Source of the DNA: Leptospira biflexa
GTDB lineage: Bacteria > Spirochaetota > Leptospiria > Turneriellales > DYLW01
Assembly: GCA_020720785.1 (NCBI GenBank)
Contig: DYOA01000001.1
Location: 113,767 to 167,017 of the forward strand
Direction: 5' to 3'
DNA: 53,251 nucleotides
Positions 25,104 to 34,431 of this stretch are shown in pieces; position 1 is the stretch's first letter; each line of letters begins with the position of its first letter. The translations under genes were made by a program, and so were the position numbers. The notes under the pieces were generated by a model. That model worked only from the letters and a program-made list of their open reading frames with translations, did not search any database and was not told the origin of the DNA.

Positions 25104-26843
25104 TCATTTATGATGATGCCCCCCATCCAGTGATCGGATGAATCCTCTCAAGCGGATGCCGGTGATGGTGCCAGACCCCAGAAAAATTCCGGCGGAAATA
25201 ATCATGGACGGATATTGACCAAAGAGGAAAAACCCAACCCCAAAAAGCAGGGAATAGATCATGACCACGGAAGATATCCAAAGGATGAAAGAATCCCGCA
25301 AGCTGGAACGGGTTGAATCCATCGGCGGATTTTCACCCATGCGGTCAAAAAAACCTTTGAATCCGGCCAGTCCGGGTTTTACTTTCCGGAAAAAATGGAG
25401 GAGGGTGGAATCCTCCACCGGCTTGGTCAGAAAGGTGACAGATAACCACAGAAAGGTGGTGGCTCCCGTGGTGACCAGAAGTTGGAAAGCCAGACTGGGA
25501 GCCTGGAAAAAATAAAAAATTCCGGTGATGAGTGCTGCCCCGGCCATGGCGGATATCTCACTCCAGGCGTTGATCCGCCACCAGTACCAGCGGAGAAGAT
25601 AGACCGGCCCTGTCCCGGCTCCCAATGCCAGAAGAAATTCCCAGGCACCTTTGACGGTATCAAAAAAATAGGATGTAATGAAGGACAGCCCCATTGCAAA
25701 GAGGATGGCCATCCGGGAAACCAGAAGATAGTGGTTTTCTGATCTGGACGTTCCTCGTCTCCGGTGGGATTCCCGGTAGATATCATGGACAAGATAAGAG
25801 GCTGCCCAGTTCAGGTGGGTGGAGAGGGTGGACATGAATGCGGCCAGAAATCCGGTCATCATAATTCCCAGGAAAGGGGAGGACAATAGTTTTGTCATCA
25901 TCATGGGATAGCCTTTTTCCGGATCATCCAGGGAGGGGAAGACAAGGATGGAGGCGAATGCTACAATGATCCAGGGCCAGGGGCGGAAGGCGTAGTGCAT
26001 CACATTGAATAATATGGTCGCATAGAGAGAATCTTTTTCGTTGCGGGTGGAGAACATTCTCTGGGCAATGTATCCCCCGCCACCGGGTTCTGCACCGGGG
26101 TACCAGCTTGCCCACCACATCATGGCCAGCCAGATCACCCAGTTATCCAGGGAGTTCTCCCAGGGGAAAAAATGTGTTTTGGAAATGAGTCCTGCGTCCA
26201 GGATTTTCTGACGCATGCCATCCAGTCCACCCAGATAATCCAGTGCCGTAAATGCCAGAAAGAAGGATCCGGCCAAAGCAATGATAAACTGAAAAAAATC
26301 CGCAATGATCACTCCACGAAGGCCGGTAAAAATAATATAAAGCGATGTTATCAGATACAGAATCCCCATCGACGCCCAGACCGGCCAGTCCATGGTGATG
26401 GCCAGAATTTTTCCCATGCCAATGGTGACCCAACCAAGGATGATGGAATTAATGCCGATGGATAGATACAGAGCACGGAAAATCCGTAAGAACCGGGCGG
26501 GTTTCCCGGAATAGCGCAGTTCAATAAATTCCAGATCTGTGGAGACGCCGCTTCGTTTCCACAGATGGGAAAAAAAGAAGACCGTCAGCATTCCTGAAAG
26601 AGCGAAATTCCACCAGATCCAGTTTCCGGATATTCCATCTCTGGCCACAATGAGAGTGACGGCCAGCGGTGTGTCCGCAGCGAATGTGGTGGCCACCATG
26701 GAGAATCCCGCCAGTGCCCAGTGGATATTTCTTCCGGATGTAAAAAAATCGTCCGTATTCGCATCCCGGCCACGCAGATAGACAGCAATGATCGCCAGCA
26801 GGACAAAGTAAACCCCAATGAAACTATAATCAATATATCCCAT
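25104..26843 (-). CDS. Sodium:solute symporter (SSS family)
   Basis: A 579-residue transporter with about 13 membrane helices. The SSS layout is seen: an N-terminal YLRGRDANTDDFFTSGRNIHWALAGFSM segment, the ATTFAADTPLAV helix near the sodium site, LEFIELRYSGKPAR on a cytoplasmic loop, and a FLAAFMSTLSTHLNWAASYLVHDIYR helix 8/loop. The fold couples sodium entry to uptake of a sugar, amino acid or similar solute; the substrate cannot be told. The start overlaps the end of the NagZ-like gene by 14 nt. That fits uptake of an amino-sugar or sugar released by the neighbour, but this is inference. Confidence 0.88.
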   Translation of the reverse strand: MGYIDYSFIGVYFVLLAIIAVYLRGRDANTDDFFTSGRNIHWALAGFSMVATTFAADTPLAVTLIVARDGISGNWIWWNFALSGMLTVFFFSHLWKRSGVSTDLEFIELRYSGKPARFLRIFRALYLSIGINSIILGWVTIGMGKILAITMDWPVWASMGILYLITSLYIIFTGLRGVIIADFFQFIIALAGSFFLAFTALDYLGGLDGMRQKILDAGLISKTHFFPWENSLDNWVIWLAMMWWASWYPGAEPGGGGYIAQRMFSTRNEKDSLYATILFNVMHYAFRPWPWIIVAFASILVFPSLDDPEKGYPMMMTKLLSSPFLGIMMTGFLAAFMSTLSTHLNWAASYLVHDIYRESHRRRGTSRSENHYLLVSRMAILFAMGLSFITSYFFDTVKGAWEFLLALGAGTGPVYLLRWYWWRINAWSEISAMAGAALITGIFYFFQAPSLAFQLLVTTGATTFLWLSVTFLTKPVEDSTLLHFFRKVKPGLAGFKGFFDRMGENPPMDSTRSSLRDSFILWISSVVMIYSLLFGVGFFLFGQYPSMIISAGIFLGSGTITGIRLRGFIRSLDGGHHHK

Positions 26844-28014
26844 GATTCATTTTTGTCCATAGAATGCGGGAACAGCTATCCACCACCCGTTTTTTAAAAT
26901 CCAAATCCTGATGGTATAGTGCTGTGAGGTATGCGTGGATATCTTCCGGTGTGGCGGCTTCTTTTTTTCTGCGGGTAATGAGTAGCATGTCCATTCCGTT
27001 TTTTATGCTCAGATACGCCACCTCACGGAGATCATAATTTTTTATCATGGCCCCCATCATTAAATCATCGGTGATGATGATTCCTTTAAAATCAAGTTTC
27101 CTGCGGATAATATTTTGCAGAAAATGGGCAGACATGGTGGCGGGATATTCCTGATCCAGTTCCGGATACAATATATGAGCGGTCATGAGAAAGGCGGGTT
27201 TTTCTTTGATGGCTTCTTTAAAAGGGGTTATATCCTGCTCCCATAGATCTTTCCAGGGCTTTTTTATGACCGGAAGGGTGTAGTGGGAATCCAGGGTTGT
27301 ATCTCCATGGCCGGGAAAATGTTTGATGGTGGCCAGAACCCCCCGGTTTTGCATTTCCCGGACAGCAAGGCTTCCCAGCTCTCCGGCTTCCCTTGGATTA
27401 CCAGAAAAAACCCGATGCCCCACCGGACGCCGCCCGGTTTTTATATCTGGCGGATAGTACAGATCCAGAACGGGATAAAAATTGGCATTGAATCCCCATT
27501 TTCTTAAATCCTCCGCCATTTCCCCGGATATCCGTGCGACATATCGTCCTCTTTCTGCAGAGGCTATTTTTTGCAGTTGGTCATAATTGTTGGGGAATGT
27601 CCTGCCCAGACGGATGGCCATAAAACTGCCGGGCTCATGATCGGTGGCCATAAAAAGCGGAATTCTCTGTTCGTGAGGCGTTTCTTTCCGGAGTGCGGTG
27701 TTTTTATACCATGAAATGAGCTCTTTCAGGGATTTTTCATCGGTGGCGTTGGAGCCAAAAAACGCCACCCCGCCCAGATTCCATTGGGTGACCCATTTTT
27801 CCGCCAGAGGGGTGGGTTCTTTACCGGCAAAGGCCAGAAAAAAAAGCTGGCCAATCTGTTCTTCCGGGGTCAGGGCATCACAGATACGGTGTGCTCGGGT
27901 CAGGTTTTTCCCCGCATCCGGTTTTTCCTCCGGACGTCCGGGAAATATCCGTATTGCGAAAAACAGTATAAGCCCGGCCATAACAAATCCCCAACGGAAC
28001 ATGGGATTTTTCAT
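26830..28014 (-). CDS. Glycoside hydrolase family 3, beta-N-acetylhexosaminidase (NagZ-like)
   Basis: The 394-residue protein has an N-terminal hydrophobic anchor or uncleaved signal (MFRWGFVMAGLILFFAIRIF), so it acts outside the cytoplasm, unlike cytosolic NagZ. The family core is complete: EEQIGQLFFLAFAG, the bipartite KHFPGHGDT (231-239) with D242-S243-H244 forming the His/Asp acid-base dyad, and the nucleophile loop ITDDLMMGA (314-321). Only the TIM-barrel domain is present, as in NagZ. Likely substrates are N-acetylglucosaminides from peptidoglycan or chitin. It overlaps the lipoyl-domain gene by 4 nt and the symporter gene by 14 nt, so the three are co-translated. Confidence 0.88.
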   Translation of the reverse strand: MKNPMFRWGFVMAGLILFFAIRIFPGRPEEKPDAGKNLTRAHRICDALTPEEQIGQLFFLAFAGKEPTPLAEKWVTQWNLGGVAFFGSNATDEKSLKELISWYKNTALRKETPHEQRIPLFMATDHEPGSFMAIRLGRTFPNNYDQLQKIASAERGRYVARISGEMAEDLRKWGFNANFYPVLDLYYPPDIKTGRRPVGHRVFSGNPREAGELGSLAVREMQNRGVLATIKHFPGHGDTTLDSHYTLPVIKKPWKDLWEQDITPFKEAIKEKPAFLMTAHILYPELDQEYPATMSAHFLQNIIRRKLDFKGIIITDDLMMGAMIKNYDLREVAYLSIKNGMDMLLITRRKKEAATPEDIHAYLTALYHQDLDFKKRVVDSCSRILWTKMNHGIY

Positions 28015-28274
28015 GTCGTGATCCGGACCATTGCCGCGTTTTCCTCTTTCTGGACGATGGATTTTTCCGGAATGAGGATCTCCAAAATTCGTCCGGAATA
28101 GGGTGCTTCCAAGGAAAAAACCGCCTTATCTGTTACCAGATCACACAGTTCATCACCGGCAGCAAAATCCATATTTTTGGAAATATACCATTTTGCGAGC
28201 TCAATTTTTCCGGTTTCACCCAGATCCGGAATTTTCAGATAATCAAGGTTTTCTTCTCTGGAATCATTTTCCAT
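28011..28274 (-). CDS. Stand-alone lipoyl/biotinyl-attachment domain protein
   Basis: An 87-residue protein consisting of one lipoyl/biotinyl fold: IPDLGETGKIELAKWYI at the start, then LVTDKAVFSLEAPYSGRI with the modifiable lysine K50, then ILIPEKSIV. The TDKA context is that of E2 lipoyl domains rather than the MKM of biotin carriers. No E2 catalytic domain, E1, E3, carboxylase or GcvH-like features are visible in the product or nearby genes. It overlaps both neighbours (4 and 11 nt). Its partner enzyme must be elsewhere, or it may be a carrier with a novel job. Confidence 0.8.
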   Translation of the reverse strand: MENDSREENLDYLKIPDLGETGKIELAKWYISKNMDFAAGDELCDLVTDKAVFSLEAPYSGRILEILIPEKSIVQKEENAAMVRITT

Positions 28275-29253
28275 AATTGGACATGGTGCTTTTTATTTTC
28301 TCCAGACTTCCCAGGGCAATGGATAGCGTCTCCAGATCTTTTTCATTGGGTACTATGGGATTTTCTTTTGCCATTATGGTATTATAAAAATGAACATGTT
28401 CGCTTTTCAGGGGATTATCTTTGTGGATAAAAAGTTTTTCCACGGTGGATTCCTGTGAATAGCGTATATTCTCCCTGGTTAAATCCAGTGCGGAACTGCC
28501 TTCTCTATGTATTTCAATATCCTGGTTGGTATAATTTAGGAAAATGAAACTATCGTCCTGGACCACGGAAAGCGTTCTCTCTTTTTTATGGCTCATTCTG
28601 GATGCGATCAGATTTGCGATGGTTCCATTTTCAAAAGAAAGCCCAATCTGGGCGTTGTCTTCATAGCCGGATTTGGAACGGCTACCGGATGCCCAGTATT
28701 CCCGGACATTACTTTTCACCAGATTCAGGACAATGTCCAGATCATGGATAAGAAGATCCAGAACCACGCCCACATCGGCAATGCGTCCGGAAAAAGGAGA
28801 CATTCTCCTTGTTGTGATTAACGATGGATTCATCACGATTTTGTGGAGTTCCATGACAGCTCCGTTAAATCGTTCCACATGCCCCACCTGGAGTATTCTT
28901 TTATTCCTCTGGGCAATCTCCATGATTTCTCTGGCCTGCTCCAGGGTTTCCGTGATGGGCTTTTCAATGAGGACATGATTATTCATTTCCAGAGCTTTTT
29001 TTGCCACATCATAATGGTAAATGGTGGGCACCGCCACGGTGACGGCGTCTGTTTTTTCAAACAAATCTTCCGCACGGGAAAAAACGGGGATTTTAAATTT
29101 ATCCCCCATCTCTTTTGCCCGTTCCGGATTGGCGTCGTATATTCCCACAATCTGGTGGGTGGCAAGAGAGGATGCCACATTGACATGGTATTGACCCATG
29201 TGACCAACCCCGGCAATTCCCATTTTTAAAATGTTATCTGGATGGATGCTCAT
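28264..29253 (-). CDS. Gfo/Idh/MocA family oxidoreductase
   Basis: A 329-residue NAD(P)-dependent dehydrogenase. The Rossmann loop is GIAGVGHMGQYH (12-23), and the family signature EKP appears in HVLIEKPITETLEQA. The second-domain HDLDIVLNLV carries the usual catalytic-region His/Asp. Substrates in the family are mostly sugars, nucleotide sugars or inositols; this one cannot be assigned. The arrangement with the lipoyl-domain and NagZ-like genes is tightly overlapped. dnaJ lies 29 nt upstream, so heat-shock transcripts may run into this gene. Confidence 0.87.
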   Translation of the reverse strand: MSIHPDNILKMGIAGVGHMGQYHVNVASSLATHQIVGIYDANPERAKEMGDKFKIPVFSRAEDLFEKTDAVTVAVPTIYHYDVAKKALEMNNHVLIEKPITETLEQAREIMEIAQRNKRILQVGHVERFNGAVMELHKIVMNPSLITTRRMSPFSGRIADVGVVLDLLIHDLDIVLNLVKSNVREYWASGSRSKSGYEDNAQIGLSFENGTIANLIASRMSHKKERTLSVVQDDSFIFLNYTNQDIEIHREGSSALDLTRENIRYSQESTVEKLFIHKDNPLKSEHVHFYNTIMAKENPIVPNEKDLETLSIALGSLEKIKSTMSNYGK

Positions 29254-29282
29254 GTGGCAAATTTATTATGGCCGTTGACTGA

Positions 29283-30416
29283 TCAAGACCTAAATCTTCC
29301 AAACAAACCGGAACCGGAATTCAGTTCGCTTTCCAGATCCTTGATGAGACCTTTTGCTTTGTTGGAAAGTGTCTTGGGAATAGCCACATTGGCCTCCACC
29401 ATTAAATCTCCCATGCGGGCAGAAGCATTCATATAAGGGAGACCTTTTCCCCGGATTCTGAAAATGGTATTGGGCTGGGTGCCGGATGGAATTTTCAGTT
29501 TCACCTCTCCGCCGCCAATGGTGGGGACATTAATTTCTCCACCCAATATGGCTGTGGTCAGAGGGACAGCCATCGGAGCCGCAATGTCTGCCCCTTCCCG
29601 CTCAAAAATCTCATGTTTTTTCACGGATATCACCACATAAAGATCTCCCGATTGACCGCCTTTGGGTCCGGCTTCGCCTTCTCCCGTCACTTTTAAACGG
29701 GTTCCGGATTCCACTCCTTTGGGAATGCGTATGGCAATATTTTTTTTGCGGGAGACAAGGCCACTTCCGTTACAGCTCCGGCAGGGATTTTTGATGATCT
29801 GACCGGTACCGGAGCAATGGGGGCAGGGGCTGGCAATGGAAAAAAAGCCGGATGTTTTTCTGACCTGTCCTGTTCCTCCGCATGTGGAACACACTTCCAA
29901 CTTGCCGTCGGTGGATCCGGTTCCGTTACAAAACTCGCAGTGTTCTTCCCGTGGTATCTGGATTTTGATTTCCTTACCGTGGAAAACATCTTCCAGGGAA
30001 ATTTCAAGGTTGTAACGCAGATCTGCTCCCCGGCGAGCCCCGCTTCTCTGTCCTCTGCGGCTGGAAAAACCACCGCCTCCTCCAAATCCGGAGAATACAT
30101 TGTCAAAAAAGTCTTCAAAACCGGTACCGGTAAAAATGTCAGAAAAATCCGTATCCGCACCCTGGCCAAAGCCGGAAGCCCCGGCACCGGAAACTCCGGA
30201 ATGCCCAAACTGGTCATAAAGCTTCCTTTTGTTATCATCCCGGAGAATTTCATAAGCTTCTGTTGCCTCTTTGAACTTTTCCTCGGATTCTTTATTTCCT
30301 TTGTTTCTATCCGGGTGGTGCTGGAGAGCAAGTTTCCGGTACGCTTTTTTTATCTCATCCAGAGAAGCGGACCGGGAAACCCCCAAGACCTCATAATATT
30401 CTTTTTTATTTGCCAC
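29283..30416 (-). CDS. dnaJ: Chaperone DnaJ (Hsp40)
   Basis: Co-chaperone that delivers clients to DnaK and stimulates its ATPase. The 377-residue type I DnaJ has a J domain with HPD at 34-36, a Gly/Phe-rich linker, and four CxxCxGxG zinc repeats ([32 protein letters not shown]). C-terminal client-binding domains with SGDLYVVI and [19 protein letters not shown] follow. The start is GTG, with AAGGA upstream. It is the last gene of the hrcA-grpE-dnaK-dnaJ series, about 60 nt after dnaK. Confidence 0.96.
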   Translation of the reverse strand: MANKKEYYEVLGVSRSASLDEIKKAYRKLALQHHPDRNKGNKESEEKFKEATEAYEILRDDNKRKLYDQFGHSGVSGAGASGFGQGADTDFSDIFTGTGFEDFFDNVFSGFGGGGGFSSRRGQRSGARRGADLRYNLEISLEDVFHGKEIKIQIPREEHCEFCNGTGSTDGKLEVCSTCGGTGQVRKTSGFFSIASPCPHCSGTGQIIKNPCRSCNGSGLVSRKKNIAIRIPKGVESGTRLKVTGEGEAGPKGGQSGDLYVVISVKKHEIFEREGADIAAPMAVPLTTAILGGEINVPTIGGGEVKLKIPSGTQPNTIFRIRGKGLPYMNASARMGDLMVEANVAIPKTLSNKAKGLIKDLESELNSGSGLFGRFRS

Positions 30417-30475
30417 GGTTTTTCCTTCTTCTTTCCCAATATAACCTGCCCGGGTTGATAGCTGTGCCCGGAATT

Positions 30476-32443
30476 TTATTTCTTTTCGCTATCCAAATCC
30501 ACAAACTCGGCGTCCACCACCTTTTCCTTGGGTGCAGACTCCTGGTTGGACTCCGCATCAGCCCCGTGTCCATGAGAATGCCCCTGGGAATGATCATGGG
30601 AATGTCCGTGGTTATGGTCATCCCCGCCCTGGCCGGAGTCCGCCCCCTGGTAAAGCTGGCTTCCGTATTTATTGATGACGGCTGTCAGGGATTCCTTGGC
30701 GTTGTTCATCGCGTCCACCTGGCGGAGATTCAGAGCATCTTTGGACTTGGAAATTTCTGATTCAATTTCTGATTTTGCGGAACCGTCCAGGTTTTTTGCA
30801 TCTTTGACGGCTTTTTCCGCGGAATACACCAAATTGTCCAGTTCATTGTGTACCCGGGCGGTTTCCTTTATTTTTTTATCCTCATCGGCGTGGGTTTCCG
30901 CGTCTTTAACCATGCGGTTGATATCATCATCACCCAGACCGCTTTTGGATTCAATCTTAATCTTCTGCTCTTTGCCGGTTTTAACATCTTTCGCGGAAAC
31001 ATGCACAATGCCGTTCGCATCTATATCAAAACTTACCTCAATCTGCGGAATACCCCGGGGAGCGGGGGGGATGTCAGCCAGATGAAATCTGCCCAGAGTA
31101 CGGTTTGCGGAGGCCATTTCCCTCTCTCCCTGTAGTACGTGGATTTCTACTGCGGTCTGGTTATCCGCCGCTGTGCTGAAGGTTTCGGATTTCTTGCTGG
31201 GAATGGTGGTATTGCGGGGAATAATCTTTGTCATGACTCCGCCCAGGGTTTCAATCCCCAGAGAAAGAGGGGTCACATCCAGAAGCAGTACGTCGGTGAC
31301 ATCTCCCGCCAGAACTCCACCCTGGATGGACGCACCCACCGCCACGGCCTCATCCGGATTTAAGCTCTTATTGGGTTCCTTTCCAAAAAGTTCTTTCACT
31401 TTGTCCTTCACGGCAGGAATCCGGGTGGATCCTCCCACCAGAATCACTTCGTCCACATCAGAAGGAGACATCCCTGCGTCCTTTAACGCATTCTGGCAAG
31501 GAGCCACCAGACGCTGGATCAGATCTTCCGTGATCTGGTTGAATTTGGATCTAGTCAGTGTCATTGTCAGGTGTCGGGGTCCGGAGGAATCCGCAGTGAT
31601 GAATGGAATGTTGATTTCCGCTGTTTCCTTTGCGGAGAGTTCAATTTTTGCTTTTTCCGCCGCCTCCTGGAGCCTTTGGAGAGCCATTTTATCTTTACCG
31701 ATGTCGATGGCGGTTTCTTTCCGGAATTCGTCTATCATCCAGAGGATAATTTTCTGATCAAAATCATCACCACCCAGATGGGTGTCTCCATTGGTGGATT
31801 TGACTTCAAATACGTTTTCCGCCAGCTCCAGAATGGAAACATCAAACGTTCCGCCCCCCAAGTCAAACACAACCACTTTTTCCCCGTCTTTATTTTTATC
31901 CAGACCATAGGCCAGAGCCGCAGCGGTGGGTTCATTGATAATACGGACCACATCCAGACCGGCAATTCTTCCGGCGTCTTTGGTGGCCTGTCTTTGTTCG
32001 TCGTTGAAATAGGCGGGGACAGTGATAACAGCTTTCTCTATGCTTGTGCCGGCATAATCCTCTGCGGTCTGCTTCATTTTCATCAGAACCCGGGCGGATA
32101 TTTCTTCCGGACGGTAGTCCTTTCCACGGCTTTCCAGAACCACAGCCCCGTTATTGCCAGATTTTACTTTGTAAGAGATCATTTTCATCTCTTCCGATAC
32201 TTCTGTATACCTTCTCCCGATAAATCTTTTAACAGAGCGAAATGTATTCTCCGGATTGGTAATCATCTGGTTTTTCGCAACCTGCCCAACCGGTTCTTCC
32301 CCTTTTTCTGTGAACGCTACAATGGATGGAGTGGTGCGTGTTCCTTCCGAGTTCTGGATCACCACCGGTTCTCCACCTTCCATGATTGCGACACAGGAGT
32401 TCGTTGTGCCCAGATCAATTCCGATAATTTTTTCTTTTCCCAT
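30476..32443 (-). CDS. dnaK: Chaperone DnaK (Hsp70) with histidine-rich tail
   Basis: ATP-driven chaperone. The 655 residues begin [19 protein letters not shown] and contain the other ATPase signatures ([27 protein letters not shown]) and a normal substrate-binding domain. The C-terminal linker is unusual: about 18 residues hold eight histidines alternating with Gly, Ser, Asn and Asp (nt about 30560-30625), before the usual acidic end [13 protein letters not shown]. Such a tail could bind Ni, Zn or Co. AAAGGAG lies ahead of the ATG. The gene is transcribed with hrcA and grpE. Confidence 0.97.
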   Translation of the reverse strand: MGKEKIIGIDLGTTNSCVAIMEGGEPVVIQNSEGTRTTPSIVAFTEKGEEPVGQVAKNQMITNPENTFRSVKRFIGRRYTEVSEEMKMISYKVKSGNNGAVVLESRGKDYRPEEISARVLMKMKQTAEDYAGTSIEKAVITVPAYFNDEQRQATKDAGRIAGLDVVRIINEPTAAALAYGLDKNKDGEKVVVFDLGGGTFDVSILELAENVFEVKSTNGDTHLGGDDFDQKIILWMIDEFRKETAIDIGKDKMALQRLQEAAEKAKIELSAKETAEINIPFITADSSGPRHLTMTLTRSKFNQITEDLIQRLVAPCQNALKDAGMSPSDVDEVILVGGSTRIPAVKDKVKELFGKEPNKSLNPDEAVAVGASIQGGVLAGDVTDVLLLDVTPLSLGIETLGGVMTKIIPRNTTIPSKKSETFSTAADNQTAVEIHVLQGEREMASANRTLGRFHLADIPPAPRGIPQIEVSFDIDANGIVHVSAKDVKTGKEQKIKIESKSGLGDDDINRMVKDAETHADEDKKIKETARVHNELDNLVYSAEKAVKDAKNLDGSAKSEIESEISKSKDALNLRQVDAMNNAKESLTAVINKYGSQLYQGADSGQGGDDHNHGHSHDHSQGHSHGHGADAESNQESAPKEKVVDAEFVDLDSEKK

Positions 32444-32454
32444 TTTATTCTCCT

Positions 32455-33153
32455 TTATTGATTTTCCTGATGTTTACTTGATTCCGCATTTTCCGTATTG
32501 TGATCCGTTTGGACGGGCATTGGTTTTGAGACCATAACCCGGGCCGGACGGATAATTTTATCCTTAATTTTATACCCTTTCTGAAAAACCCCGGTGACTG
32601 TTTCTTTTTCCACATCCCCGGATTCTGTGACGTTCAATGCTTCCATGGAGGAAGGGTTAAATTCTTCCCCCGCAGGATCAATGGTCTCCAGACCATATTC
32701 CTGGAAGGTGGAAATAATCTGCCTCTGGATCATTTTAACCCCCTCAATAAATTTATCCAATGAGTTTTCCTGATTTTTGTTCTGGCTGAATAATTGATCA
32801 AAAGAGTCCATGGCCGGCAGAAGTGCACTCAGTAAATTTCCGGAAATGAAATATTTTAATTCTTCTTTTTCTGTGAGAGTACGTTTTTTATAATTCGTGA
32901 AATCTGCCCTTTCTCTGGAAAGATAACTTTTTAGCGTGTGCACATCATTTTCCAGCTTTTTTACTTTTTCCTGATAATAATCCAGAGACAGGGTTTCTTT
33001 TTTTTCTTCTGCCGATGCGTGGTCATCCCCGCCGTCCGTGGTTTCTTCCTCTGCGACAGATTCCGGGGTGATCATTTCATCGGCGGTAACATCGGTTTCT
33101 TTTTGGTGTCCGTCTGCTTTCTGTTCGTTTTCTATAATATTTTGCTCGGTCAT
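32455..33153 (-). CDS. grpE: Nucleotide exchange factor GrpE
   Basis: Releases ADP from DnaK. The 232-residue protein has an acidic, disordered N-terminus of about 65 residues, a long coiled coil ([34 protein letters not shown]), and the family's beta domain ([24 protein letters not shown] ... [18 protein letters not shown]). AAGGAG precedes the ATG. It sits 11 nt before dnaK and 23 nt after hrcA, as is standard for CIRCE-regulated operons. Confidence 0.95.
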   Translation of the reverse strand: MTEQNIIENEQKADGHQKETDVTADEMITPESVAEEETTDGGDDHASAEEKKETLSLDYYQEKVKKLENDVHTLKSYLSRERADFTNYKKRTLTEKEELKYFISGNLLSALLPAMDSFDQLFSQNKNQENSLDKFIEGVKMIQRQIISTFQEYGLETIDPAGEEFNPSSMEALNVTESGDVEKETVTGVFQKGYKIKDKIIRPARVMVSKPMPVQTDHNTENAESSKHQENQ

Positions 33154-33176
33154 TGTTTCTCCTTGAAAAAATTAAT

Positions 33177-34316
33177 TCAAATCCCTTTCTCATCCGTCCA
33201 TACCGGCAGTGCCTTTACGCCGGGTAAATATCTGCCGGAGATATTTCTTTCCAGCATATCTTCCATCTCCGTGAAGTTGCTTTTCTCATTGAAAATGGTG
33301 GAAAGCAGAGCAGCACTGTACTGCAAAGAACCGATGATTTTATCATAACGCATCCGGGAAATTCCGGCCACACCCAGAATTCCAATATTTCTGCCACCAA
33401 TGGAATAACTCCGGGTTAAAACGGATACTCCGGGATAGGGCTCTCCGTCCAGATTCAACCCAATGGTGTATGATATTTTGTCATCTTTTTTCATGGCGTT
33501 TAAAAATTCGGAAAACGTGGCATCATCCTGCAGGAAGCGGATCACTCTTTCTGCCCTGTCATGGTCGTTATAATCTTCAATCAACCGGCGGAAGAGATAA
33601 TTCTGTCCTTCCATGTAAAGGGATGCTTCCGGCGGATAATAAATCACAGACTGGGCAATCATCACTGCGGTTTCCAGTTCCAAATCCAGGGATTTTTCTT
33701 TCCCCAGCGTTCCCAGTCCACGTTCCTGTAATTCCATCAATTCATATCCGCCCAGATTTTTTGTCAGATAACGGGATATTTTATGTAGTTCATCCTGGTG
33801 GATTTCTTTTTCCAATTTTATTTTTTTCTGGTAATATGCCCCGGATGCGGCCACCAGAACCACCAGAACCAGGTTTTCCAGAATGGAGATAATCTCAATA
33901 TTTTTTATAATAGCGTTAATGGCAGTGGGGGCCAATACAAAACCCACATAATTGCTGGCCGCAGAAAGATGGGAGGCGGTGGATCGGAAAAGAGGTTCAA
34001 TCTGAAGCTGGGCTTCTTTGTATAAATTTCTCCATTCTGGTTTTTCATCCACAGTGTACGAGGACAAATTGACAGCATCCTCCACAAAGTATCGGAAGGC
34101 TTCATCTGTGGGAATCCGGCCGGACGATGTGTGGGGACTGTCCAAAAGACCCACCTGTTCCAGCAGGGACATCTCTTTCCGGGCGGTGGCCGATGAAATA
34201 TCAAACTGGAATTTGTCCACCAGAAGCTGGGAACTCACGGGCAATCCGGTCTGGATATACTCCCGGACAATGGCTTTGATAATTTCCACCTGTCTATCTG
34301 TTAATTCTCCCGCCAT
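33177..34316 (-). CDS. hrcA: Heat-inducible transcription repressor HrcA
   Basis: Represses class I heat-shock genes by binding CIRCE; its folding depends on GroEL. The 379-residue protein opens with the winged-helix (LTDRQVEIIKAIVREYIQTGLPVSSQLL ... SSATARKEMSLLEQVGLLDSPHTSSGRIPTD). It continues with the GAF-like and inserted domains of the family and ends GISRMRYDKIIGSLQYSAALLS. AAGGAAC lies about 9 nt before the ATG. A matching CIRCE and promoter are directly upstream, so the operon is autoregulated. Confidence 0.95.
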   Translation of the reverse strand: MAGELTDRQVEIIKAIVREYIQTGLPVSSQLLVDKFQFDISSATARKEMSLLEQVGLLDSPHTSSGRIPTDEAFRYFVEDAVNLSSYTVDEKPEWRNLYKEAQLQIEPLFRSTASHLSAASNYVGFVLAPTAINAIIKNIEIISILENLVLVVLVAASGAYYQKKIKLEKEIHQDELHKISRYLTKNLGGYELMELQERGLGTLGKEKSLDLELETAVMIAQSVIYYPPEASLYMEGQNYLFRRLIEDYNDHDRAERVIRFLQDDATFSEFLNAMKKDDKISYTIGLNLDGEPYPGVSVLTRSYSIGGRNIGILGVAGISRMRYDKIIGSLQYSAALLSTIFNEKSNFTEMEDMLERNISGRYLPGVKALPVWTDEKGI

Positions 34317-34337
34317 AGCGATTACGTTCCTTTTTTG

Positions 34338-34364
34338 TTAGCAGTCAATAATTCAGAGTGCTAA
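34338..34364 (-). promoter_or_regulatory. CIRCE operator of the hrcA operon
   Basis: On the minus strand TTAGCACTC-N9-GACTGCTAA, one base off the perfect CIRCE consensus (right half consensus GAGTGCTAA). It lies 22 nt before the hrcA start and just downstream of the -10 box, where HrcA binding would block transcription. Confidence 0.93.
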
Positions 34365-34371
34365 CACTCTG

Positions 34372-34400
34372 AATATAAAAAAAGAAAGTCAAAACGCCAA
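34372..34400 (-). promoter_or_regulatory. Sigma-70-type promoter for hrcA-grpE-dnaK-dnaJ
   Basis: On the minus strand TTGGCG (34400-34395) and TATATT (34377-34372) are 17 nt apart. The expected start site falls in the CIRCE element that follows directly. Confidence 0.7.
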
Positions 34401-34431
34401 TTTTTTTTTGATGATCGGAAAAAAAGCTATC

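Noticed and set aside
29817..30458. A 213-codon plus-strand frame opposite dnaJ
   Set aside because: Antisense to the conserved zinc-finger and Gly/Phe regions of dnaJ; no own ribosome binding site or motif.
31571..32461. A 296-codon plus-strand frame opposite dnaK
   Set aside because: It mirrors the dnaK coding sequence, is rich in Phe and His as expected of antisense reading, and has no domain.
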